Source: Hymenopellis radicata (lineage: Eukaryota; Basidiomycota; Agaricomycetes; Agaricales; Physalacriaceae). Taken from it: DNA of 17,377 nt. This document shows, piece by piece, positions 9,661 to 17,377 of the stretch. Position 1 is the first letter of the stretch; every line of letters starts with the position of its first letter. Under the pieces are notes generated by a model. It was given only the letters and a program-made list of their open reading frames with translations. It made no database searches and had not been told where the DNA came from. The DNA is taken from NCBI GenBank assembly GCA_015501595.1, contig JADNRX010000954.1, forward strand, positions 1 through 17,377. The letters run 5' to 3'. A program made the translations under genes and the position numbers.

Positions 9661-10778
9661 ATGTCTTCCTTGGCATCCTTCACGACTTCCCCCGAGATGC
9701 AGCCCCTCGAAGACTATTGCTTTATTCCACGCGCTAAAGAGGTGTGCTGATATGTTTTCCATGAAAGTTTTCACTTTCAACTCATGTCGACAAAAGATCT
9801 ACAAGATGGAATACTACTGGGGGCTCTCGAGAGGAGAACTGGAACTGGAGTCGGCGCTGAACCGGATTACGGGCAAGTGACTGCACCTGCTCGTCCCAGT
9901 TCAGCGATATTGACGCGTCTTAGTACGCACCGACGTCAAGAAACTCCTAGAAGAGGAGCAATACGCGCTCATTCCGACGCAGGACACCCTCCAAATCCTC
10001 TACGACCTCCACGACTGCAACCAAGAGCGTGCTCACGACGATCGACGCGTCTTTACTGAGGTTTGTCCAGGATCTTCCCTACGCGGAATCAAATCTGATC
10101 AGGAGTGTCTTACAGGTACTTCCAATCGGGGAGTACACTTACCATCTCGTCCCGACATCTACCTCTTCTCCCCCACTCCAATTTGCCGACTCCTTCAATC
10201 CCTCCTCTAAATCCACGGAGTTTCTTATCCGTTCCTCCGTCCACCCCGCCTTGGTCATCGCTGCTACCTACCCCATGTTCAACCGCTTCCCCCTACTTGG
10301 TCGTAACAGGTGGATAAGCAGTATCTCCTCCTTCTATCTCCTCCAACTACCAACCTACGCTCGTAATCTCGCAGAATGGCGCCCACATAACGATAAAGCC
10401 CACCCAGAGACCGGCGGCTCTCCCACACGTCGCCAACGAGCACGTCGATCTCTCGAGCTAGAACAGGCAGATGTGCCAGTGGGGGAACAACTTCCGCTTA
10501 TGACTGGTCTGCCTGAGACGCTTCCCCGTATCGAGCGCCCAGTACAGATGGTTTACTGTCAGTTCGATGTTTCCGTCACCGTGGTGAATGATATCGACAT
10601 CGGTGAATACGCGTATGAGCCTGCGCCAGCTGCGGCTGACGTGTTCGAGTGCGGCGATGATTGGAAGAGCGTGGCGCGCAAGCGCTTGGCTGCTAACCGA
10701 CACAACAAGTCTCCGAAGAAGGAGACCCGCAGACGCTGGAACTTCTCCCCCAAGGCCCAGAAATTAAGCCTGTTTTGA
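9661..10778 (+). CDS. Unrecognised protein, four exons, one GC-AG intron
   Basis: Exons 9661-9741, 9797-9872, 9924-10060 and 10116-10778 give an intact 318-residue protein with no frame break. The second intron (9873-9923, 51 nt) starts GCAAGT, the standard form of the rare GC-AG class. It is the only splice choice here that keeps the frame into RTDVKKLLEEEQYALIP. Exon 1 begins MSSLASFTTSPEMQPLEDY. The long last exon carries FLIRSSVHPALVIAATYPM, which resembles a segment common in uncharacterised mushroom proteins. It also has a basic middle (RRQRARRSLELEQADVP) and a very basic C-terminus (KRLAANRHNKSPKKETRRRW) that could act as a nuclear-localisation signal. There is no signal peptide or membrane helix. 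I do not recognise a function. Confidence 0.8.
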
Positions 10779-11425
10779 TCTTCCTTGTAACCCTTACATG
10801 TACGACGCTCCGTGGAACTCTCATTGTATTCAATCGCATCGCATACTTACTGTATTCTAAATTATGTATCTTTACTCGCTATCTACGTGCTCTCCTGAAT
10901 GCTAATCGTCTTCAACCTCTCTTGCGTACATAGCATGTTTCATTGGGAAGTCTTGTCCAATGTCACCATTTCCTTGCAGCGAATATCATCGCGGAAAGGA
11001 CAGGCCTGACATTTCACTGTTTCTATTCTCCAGATGCTATCATTGTAGGTGATACACGGTGATCTGAGTTCGGGGGACAGCATAGTAGTAAGTCTGTTAA
11101 ACAGGCGATCCGGTAACAAACCTGGGCAATATTGACTGTGCCACCGAACGATCCAAAAGCCAAAACGTCGTGGATGTATTACAAGTTCTACGATTAAACG
11201 AATGATAACTATGCGAAAACAATTCAAGTAACGTAGTTGAAAGCATGATATATACGAAAGCTGATGTTAACCTCGGAGGAGAATATTAGATGAAGGAAAT
11301 AGAGTTACTATGTAGCGCGAAGATTAGCTGGTGGGAAGATAGGAAGAATTAAACGGCAAGTAGAATAAGGAGATTAAAGACAGAACGGGAGCTTGGGCAT
11401 CGGTGGGAAGAATCGCTCTGATCCC
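10779..11425. other. Intergenic region between convergent genes
   Basis: The first 150 nt are AT-rich and look like 3' untranslated sequence of the preceding gene. A minus-strand frame at 10940-11227 is open for 95 codons with a hydrophobic start and several Cys. Its Met lies in AT-rich DNA without a promoter, and I see no family motif. I do not call it as a gene. Confidence 0.45.
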
Positions 11426-11770
11426 CTACGTAGTTGGGGGCGGGATAACCCCGAGGTTTACCAGCGCCCAGTATGACGCTGCTTCCCGCGCTCGATTCTG
11501 TGTCGTCGATATGCCTGTACCCGCTTGGACACCGTTAACTGGCAAAGTCAGTGCCTTTCGATTGGGTCAAAGTGCGCGCCTTACCATAGGCAACCGCAAC
11601 CCACGATCCGTTGTGAGGTAGACCTTGGAATTCGGTTGTGAAGCTGACAACGCTTTGAGTTTGTTGAGCCCATGTATTCAGCTCGACACGATAGTCTATG
11701 AAGAAGTTAGCGCAAGCATACAGGGGAATGCGAGGTGCTCAGACTCACGGCGGACGCCGTTTGAGGTCAT
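11426..11770 (-). CDS. Stand-alone double-stranded-RNA-binding-domain protein (81 aa)
   Basis: Three exons on the minus strand, 11770-11749, 11695-11585 and 11538-11426, are split by 53- and 46-nt introns with GTGAGT and GTAAGG donors and GCTAAC and ACTGAC branch points. The protein is essentially one dsRBD with the alpha-beta-beta-beta-alpha order: helix 1 YRVELNTWAQQ, strands VVSFTTEFQGLPHNGSW and VAVAYVNGVQAGTGIS, helix 2 NRAREAASYWALVNLG, and a short Pro/Thr tail. The loop that normally reads GPxH is GLPHNG. The lysine cluster at the start of helix 2 (KKxAK in strong RNA binders) is TQNRAREA, so RNA affinity may be reduced. The gene is intact and has a perfect TATA box. Similar one-domain proteins are, to my knowledge, common in mushrooms and functionally unstudied. 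It was missed by ORF length because each exon is short. Confidence 0.82.
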
Positions 11771-11814
11771 AACGGGAATTGTGGACGGTTGGGTTTTAGG
11801 ACCTAGGACCTACA

Positions 11815-11821
11815 TTTTATA
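11815..11821 (-). promoter_or_regulatory. TATA box of the dsRBD gene, followed by a 7-nt tandem repeat
   Basis: On the minus strand the sequence is TATAAAA, about 45 nt upstream of the ATG at 11770. It is directly followed by two tandem copies of GGTCCTA (11797-11812), which also form the palindrome TAGGACCTAGGACCTA-like structure. The position is ideal for a core promoter. Confidence 0.6.
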
Positions 11822-13019
11822 GGAAGAGGACAGCAGCCTGTAGAACATGCTAACATTTCGGACAGCTAGAGTGAGCATAGCAACACCGGGCACACGGGTG
11901 GAGCAAAATGAGGTGAGCCGTCAAAGTTGTTCCAAGAGTTAGAGAGCAACGCCGCCGTTCGAAATGTAGACAGGAGACGCCAAGGAGCGATCCTGGAGAT
12001 CACTTTCGTCCCGGAAACCTCGCATGTGGGTATGGAGATGTGTTCGCCCTCGCATTCATTCATGAATAGAGGGCGGGAAGTAAGCATGGTCCATGTTTCC
12101 CATCGCATCGACAGGTGTCCCCACAACAAATACGCCCTTCCCGACATTTGGAACAGCACCATCGGTTATGGTTCGTCGGGCTTACACGGGCCCGCGACAG
12201 ACAGCTGAAGCACCAATTACACTGGCATGAGCAATTGGATCGACGAGCGCAATCGGGCCCTAGGCGCCAACAGAGGATATACAGCATTGGGCTTGTTATG
12301 GAGCATCTTTGGACGGTAGCAAAGCAGGAGAGCTAGGGAACCACGCTAGGATGCGGCCATAGATACGTGCAGGTCCCGACTGTACCGCGATCTTACCGTC
12401 GTTGCTGCTCCTAGATGAAATCAGTGACCTGCGATGGAAAAGATAGCACCTTAGGTAAAAAGGCGATCCGCACAGCTCCTGCTGATGGGGTTGTCCGCCA
12501 AAGTCGGAGAGCAATGCGAATTCTTGGACAACGCAGCTATAGCTCTGACTGACGCAGGCCGGACCGCGTTCAATCGATTAGTTAAAGCAGAATGGCAGTG
12601 TAGACTGCCAACATCTTCGATTCGGGTGACCGCGAGGAGCAACATGTTTCACTGAGGTGTTCTAGTTGATGAGCTGTTCGATTTTCGGATACAGTAGTGT
12701 GGCCCGGTCGACGCATATTCCCGCGCAGCAGACCACGGTGCAGGCCGTGGGCGCTTTAGCTGTTTACTTAATGGGGAGGTGGTGCCAGTGGTGGTACAGG
12801 AGAAAGATCAAAGCGCCCACGTGGTGATATTTTTGTACCTAGAATGATTGCGCAAGAAGATCATGCGTGTAAATTTCCTTCTACATGTTACAACCGAGAT
12901 GGGTCGCCGCGCAAAACAGGATGCGCAATTATGGGAGAAAATCAAGTCAACTGAGCCAGTAAATACTTATGTTTGGAAGCCTGTAACCAAGTAGTAGTAC
13001 TGTATCGATGTATCTGATA
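11822..13019 (-). other. Unresolved stretch with possible minus-strand exons
   Basis: On the minus strand, an acceptor GCGCCTAG (ending near 12261) opens a frame reading GPIALVDPIAHASVIGASAV. A splice from a GTGTAA donor near 12187 to an AG near 12138 would continue to GVFVVGTPVDAMGNMDHAYF and a stop near 12057. The composition looks protein-like, but I recognise no family and found no start or upstream exons. A further fragment (DRSLASPVYISNGGVAL) lies in minus frame near 11945-11995. This may be a decayed gene. From 12660 to 13019 I see nothing. Confidence 0.25.
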
Positions 13020-14069
13020 TCAGAACTGGCAGAAAACGTTGGGCTCGTTGGACGTCAACTTCGGCGGCTCGGCACCAGTATCGTTACCCTCGTAGATGTC
13101 GCAGATACTGTCAACGTCGTCGGTGGAGACGGTGCTGAACATTAATCATGAGATGAAAGGGCATTAACTATGTACTCCATATCAAGATAGACGTGTCACC
13201 GAACTACAGGACGTGAGCAATAGACTGGAATGTAGACGGGAAAGGGACGGACGTTTGACAAGCGCCCCACCATCGGATGCAATGATGTTAGAGAAGTGTG
13301 AATGCTAATCAATCACCATGATCAGGGAATATCAATAATGATTAGCGACCCGAGATCTTCACTCTCTCAAACATGCTAGGAATGATCTTGTGATGATTAG
13401 TGCAGAGACCTTCCAATAAGTGAAAGAGGCGCACTCCGCAGTTTCCACCGCTACGGTACAGTTTCAAAAAGTCCTCGACCTAAACATAGTCGTAATCAGT
13501 TTGACATCGTCGCAAGGTGAAAACCAGGCCCATACACGACGACCGTTCCACCGCCGTTGTATTGAACGACCTTGTCTTCCGCATGGAGGGCACCTCCGCC
13601 CCGGATGGTAGACGTCCCGCATGACTGCTTGATTGTCATGGCGTCCTCGCATACGTCCTCGAACCACACTAGGAGTCCTCTAACCATTGGTAAGCGCGCA
13701 TGATCCCAAGCAGTGAATTCCCTTGCTCTGGTCTAATAACGTTTGAGAGGCCTGCGCCTTGCTGTAACAGGAACACGGCGTCGCTGTCCCCGCCCTCAGC
13801 CTGTCCGTGACAAGCGCCGGATCCCCGGTCGTAGCGCGCTATCACCCTAAAGAGGCATCAATATTGAATTGACAACGAAAATGAAACGCGATAGAAAGAG
13901 ATGGGAATGGCAACACGGCACTTACATCGAAGGAAAAAGTAATGGTGGGCCGCCGTGGACTGATCGTGTCAGTCGCGTCGGGGAAGCCGCAGCTAGCCTG
14001 GCGTTTGCTAGGACGGGCATGAGCACCAACCATAGCAAACAGGGTGAAAGAGGCGAAGAGCAGGGTCAC
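13020..14069 (-). pseudogene. Secreted pectate lyase, family PL3, broken
   Basis: PL3 enzymes cut polygalacturonate by beta-elimination with calcium and are secreted. On the minus strand a signal peptide (VTLLFASFTLFAMVGAHA) is followed by RPSKRQASCGFPDA. Then come [99 protein letters not shown] and the C-terminal CDIYEGNDTGAEPPKLTSNE. The order and spacing are those of the family. Lesions: no ATG in frame (GTG at 14069); frame breaks near 13845 and at 13720-13722; a segment of only 16 nt (13669-13684) where an intron should be; loss of about six residues before KLYRS, where the usual RSCGNC reads RSGGNC; and unjoinable short exons between 13430 and 13150. The last exon is clean, 13138-13020. 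Some indels could be sequencing errors, but not all. Confidence 0.85.
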
Positions 14070-14868
14070 GGGTGATACTCTTGCGTAGGAAACTCTTTTT
14101 CACTGGGGAAGGACACGCGAGGTTTCGGAAGGAAATGCATTATAAACACTTACCAGCGTGATATGTTGCCTTGCATCACTTGAAGTCTACAATCCGGTTT
14201 AGTTGTCGTTCTTGGGTGGAATGCTTATCTTGCATAGGATGCTGGTCCGCCGGGAAAATCTACGGGTCTTGATACCGATGCAGAAATAGACGCGGTCATG
14301 CAGTCCACCCCGCAACAAGCGAAGCATTGAAAGGGCCCCGGTGAATCTTGACTCCACAGACGCGCACGGTCCGCAATCCGGCGCGCGACGTTGATCACAG
14401 CCATGAAGAGTGAGAGCGTTCTCAACACGTTCCAGCTCGTCTGACGATGATAATTAAGTGTGCAAACGGCAAAGACGGAAAGTTGGCCCACCTGCCATGC
14501 TTCCCATTTCATTTGAGCACGATATCGATACACAAGTAACCATTTACAGTCAATCAAGTGAAAAGACAAAGGTTGTCACAAGAAAAGCCTGCTCGGATGT
14601 AGGTCGATAGGTCCAACTTTCACCGCAGACAGAGCGCTAAGTGGTCTGATTGGAAGCGTCTAGGGCACCGACTGTGAATTGCATGCAGGACGAGAACATG
14701 ACGGTTGCAGTGCAAACCCCGAAAAGGCAATTCCCGATCGCGTCTTGTGGCCCCTAGTACATGGTTCAAGAATATGCCTTGATTTATGACGGTATGTAGT
14801 GAGCATCGATGGCTTCTATGGGCATGTCCAGGGTGGTCTAATGAAATATTGACCTCTATGTATAGCAT
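14070..14868. other. Intergenic region, no supported gene
   Basis: This separates the pectate lyase and transporter genes, both on the minus strand. A TATA-like TTTATAA (minus strand, near 14140-14147) may have served the pectate lyase. An intron-like segment, GTAAGT at 14154 to CCCAG near 14103, lies just upstream of it and might belong to its 5' leader. The minus-strand frame at 14225-14569 is Cys- and Arg-rich without motifs and is not called. Confidence 0.4.
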
Positions 14869-17377
14869 CTACGGCGGAGAGCGCGCCGAGCCTCCAACCG
14901 TACTACACTCTAAGTCCAACGTGCCTTCTGTCTGTACATATTTTGGCTTTGAGGGTATCGCTTCCTCGTCCTCGTGTTGCGTAGGCGGTACCGGCATTGG
15001 TGGCCGATCCTGGGATATGGCAACGGACTTTGGTCTACTGTCCAAGTCTTTCTCGGGGACCTAGAGGGGCGTTATGAGGAACAGGCAGACGGCAAATCAT
15101 AGAGACATACCGGTAGCCGAACGATGTATGCCAGTAGTGTCATGCACGCTGCGAAGGTAAACACAGCTTTCAGACTTACCGCGTACGAGTCCCGGGCAAT
15201 CCTTTGCAAGTCAGGTGGCAGATCGTGAACAAGGCGCGCAGATTGACGGATAGATATTATCCACTGCTGGATCGTGAGCACAACGCCACTGGGAATGAAA
15301 GAGAGCGCACATGTTCTGCATCTGGGCGATGTATCCGCTTTCGGAGTTCGCTGTCTAATAAGGACTGGAACAATGCGGAGGAGACGGCGACACCGCCAAC
15401 TTGACCTGCGAGATAATCTTGTGAGATCGTGTCCGAGTTTCTGGAGGCCATATCGTCATACCTATCCCTCTGAATACTTGACCAAATCCGGTTCCAACCG
15501 CCATATGAGATTCTAGGTCAAAGAAGTCGTAAGAACCGGCGGTACATGCACTTCATATTCATACATACCAGGTAGATGTGCCAACAGTGCGACTATGGCT
15601 ATTCAGCAAAACTGCCGGCAAATGGAAACGATACACGTACTGAGCATAGTTTGAAGAACAACGGCATTACCGAAACCAAGCGGGATCTACAAACTTCGTG
15701 AGATAGATTACAACGCCGAGATCAACGCGTACGATGCTCAACCATGACTGAATGGGCCCGGAGTCCTCTCGAAGCAAGGATATCAACACTGTGGCGACGA
15801 ACGGGAAACATCCAAATATCAGATTGATCTTCTTATACTTTCCAGTGCGATGTATGACCCAACCAGCGAACAACGACCCAGTCGACATCGAAATACTGTT
15901 AGGGAGCAGATGCAAACCTACCAGCAACATCGTTAGTTCCGAAGGACATCGAACGAGACTCAATAGCCCACCTGCCTCTGACGCGCTGGTCATCATGACA
16001 GTTTGAAAGTACATTGGGAAGAAGAAGGTGACCGAAAAGTTACACATCGCAACGAGGAAGTTGGAGAGGCCTACTAGGACCGGAATCTTTTGCTTGAGGA
16101 GGAATGGCGCAAGCATCGGCTCCCGCGCAACGTAAATTTCCGTGAAAATGAATCCGAGCCCGAACACGATCGTGAAAATGAAGGGTGCGAAAACGAAGGG
16201 ATCCGACCACTACAAAATCGTGTTCAGCAATAATTCTCCCGGGAAACAGAGTGGAATTACAGGAAGAAGCGCGTTATAGCGCGTGCTGAGGAAAACGAGG
16301 CATCCGCCAACCTAAGGTCGAGTTCAGCCCCCATAATCAACCAGTATCGCAGGCCTTACCGCGAAGAGCAGGGTAAAAAATACCCCCGTAATCGATGCGT
16401 TTGAGTACCTCAAGCGTACTCTTGCCTTTGCCCTGTACTGCTATTAGAACGCAGACTGATTCGTTAGGACAGCGGACGTACCGGAGTGACGTATCGAAGA
16501 TTGACGGAAGTGAGAAAGCAGGGAAACGGCGAAAAGAGGCAATTGAATAAGGAACGCCCAGCGCCACCCAAGCCTTTAAAGGGATCGTCGAATGATCAGT
16601 ATTGGCAGATGCACTAGTAGTACATTGTTGACGTACCAATCAGTTACTAGTCCACCCATGGGTCCACCAAATCCCATTCCCAGCTAGAAGTCGAAGATGA
16701 GACGCGCCAAGAAAAGAACTGAGAAAGAGGGAAGGTGCTTACTCCGTTGAAAACACTCGCAACACCTTGCGTTAAACCACGAGACTACGAGACGTGAGGA
16801 CAAATTGGCGAATTGGAAAGTTTAGATCCGTACGCGTAACGTGTACATGTCGCTGACGATGATTCTGGGCGGAAGGTCAACATATGGATGAACCCGCTGA
16901 ACTGCGAAACGTACGCAGAAGTGGTGTAAATTCCCCCGCCACCGATACCAGCGACCTGCAACACAAATGTTCCAGTCAAGATACGATCTAGAACCGGAGA
17001 ACACCAATTCACTTACAAATCTCGCAAGAATTAATCCTTCCATACTTGTAGACAACCCACAAGCAAGCGTCCCCATGGAGTTAAATAGTAGTGCGGTCAT
17101 AAACGCTCCGCGGCGACCCATAACGTTGGAGAGTCTTCCATAGAGAGGCGTAAAGGTACACGTCGCAAGGAGAAACCTGGTAAATTCACGTCGGTCATTC
17201 ACGTCAGGAGGAGAATGGTCGTGTGACTGACGATGTGCCTAACCAACTCGCTTGATTCGACTTCTTGAAGTCAGACGATATTGAGGGCAACACTGAAAGT
17301 CGTAAGGTACCACAAAAAGTAAATGATAGGCGACAACTTACTAGTTGGTACCAGGGTCACTGACGGCGGTAAGAGGT
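14869..17377 (-). CDS. MFS transporter, DHA2/FNX1-type (vacuolar basic amino acid), 5' end outside window
   Basis: The FNX1/VBA group moves basic amino acids into the vacuole and is important under starvation. Eighteen exons are visible on the minus strand: 17377-17342, 17292-17232, 17176-17017, 16955-16915, 16864-16834, 16784-16743, 16683-16637, 16573-16482, 16440-16360, 16311-16261, 16209-15972, 15917-15733, 15686-15641, 15598-15569, 15512-15462, 15405-15311, 15266-15111, 15060-14869. This gives about 543 residues. Motifs: LPSISSDFKKSNQASWLGTS; motif A-like YGRLSNVMGRR; VAGIGGGGIYTTSAIIVSD; LTQGVASVFNG; GWRWAFLIQLPLF; GKGKSTLEVLKRIDYGG; LKQKIPVLVGLSNFL; HLLPNSISMSTGSLFAGW; IPLGFGNAVVLQTML; GTGFGQVFRGIGQVGGVA; ending SVAISQDRPPMP. 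One A/T-run break at 16375-16380 (six T on the minus strand where five, or eight, keep the frame). The first transmembrane helix and start codon lie beyond 17377. Paralogy with other DHA2 transporters leaves the substrate open. Confidence 0.9.

Noticed and set aside
9784..10059. Plus-strand open frame with Pro/Arg-rich product
   Set aside because: It is a shadow produced by reading through the GC-AG intron and exon 3 of the 9661 gene in the wrong frame.
4327..10778. A secondary-metabolite gene cluster built around the monooxygenase
   Set aside because: Only one oxidoreductase is present. No synthase, transferase, P450 or cluster regulator is seen, and the RTA1-like gene is convergent rather than co-oriented.
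16822..17202. 126-codon frame read as a complete small transporter
   Set aside because: It runs through introns at 17231-17177, 17016-16956 and 16914-16865. The spliced reading gives the continuous MFS protein instead.
1..17377. CRISPR arrays, bacterial operons, insertion sequences or large transposons
   Set aside because: No regularly spaced repeats, transposase, reverse transcriptase or integrase motifs, or long terminal repeats were seen. The intron-rich genes are eukaryotic.

Overview
The window looks like nuclear DNA of a filamentous basidiomycete, probably an Agaricomycete. The genes are split by many introns of about 41-63 nt, with GT..AG ends and CTRAY-type branch points, and the gene content fits that group (inference). 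Because the exons are short, most coding sequence is only visible after splicing by eye. All models here were built that way, guided by family motifs and reading-frame phase.

Layout. 1-1490: nothing firm. 1694-2220 (+): C-terminal part of a protein-kinase-like protein with HRD and an altered DFG motif. 2488-3265 (+): a weak, unrecognised gene. 3265-4061 (+): ATG101, the HORMA-domain partner of ATG13 in the autophagy-initiation complex. 4327-6423 (+): a 13-exon type I Baeyer-Villiger monooxygenase. 7003-8193 (-): a five-exon RTA1-like seven-helix membrane protein, convergent with the monooxygenase. 9661-10778 (+): a four-exon unrecognised protein with a GC-AG intron. 11426-11770 (-): an 81-residue stand-alone double-stranded-RNA-binding-domain protein. 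13020-14069 (-): a secreted PL3 pectate lyase that is clearly broken. 14869-17377 (-): a DHA2/FNX1-type MFS transporter in 18 visible exons, with its N-terminus beyond the right edge.

The genes do not form an obvious pathway. Autophagy initiation (ATG101) and a vacuolar amino-acid transporter of the FNX1 type both belong to nutrient-starvation physiology. The BVMO, the RTA1-like protein and the pectate lyase are typical accessory genes of a saprotrophic or plant-associated fungus.

The most important structural observation is that four otherwise well-conserved genes (ATG101, BVMO, RTA1-like, MFS) carry eight single-step frame breaks, all in homopolymer runs. Seven are a lost G or C and one is an A/T-run change. 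This pattern suggests uncorrected long-read base-calling errors rather than eight independent inactivations. The PL3 gene also has damage of other kinds, so it is a better candidate for a true pseudogene.
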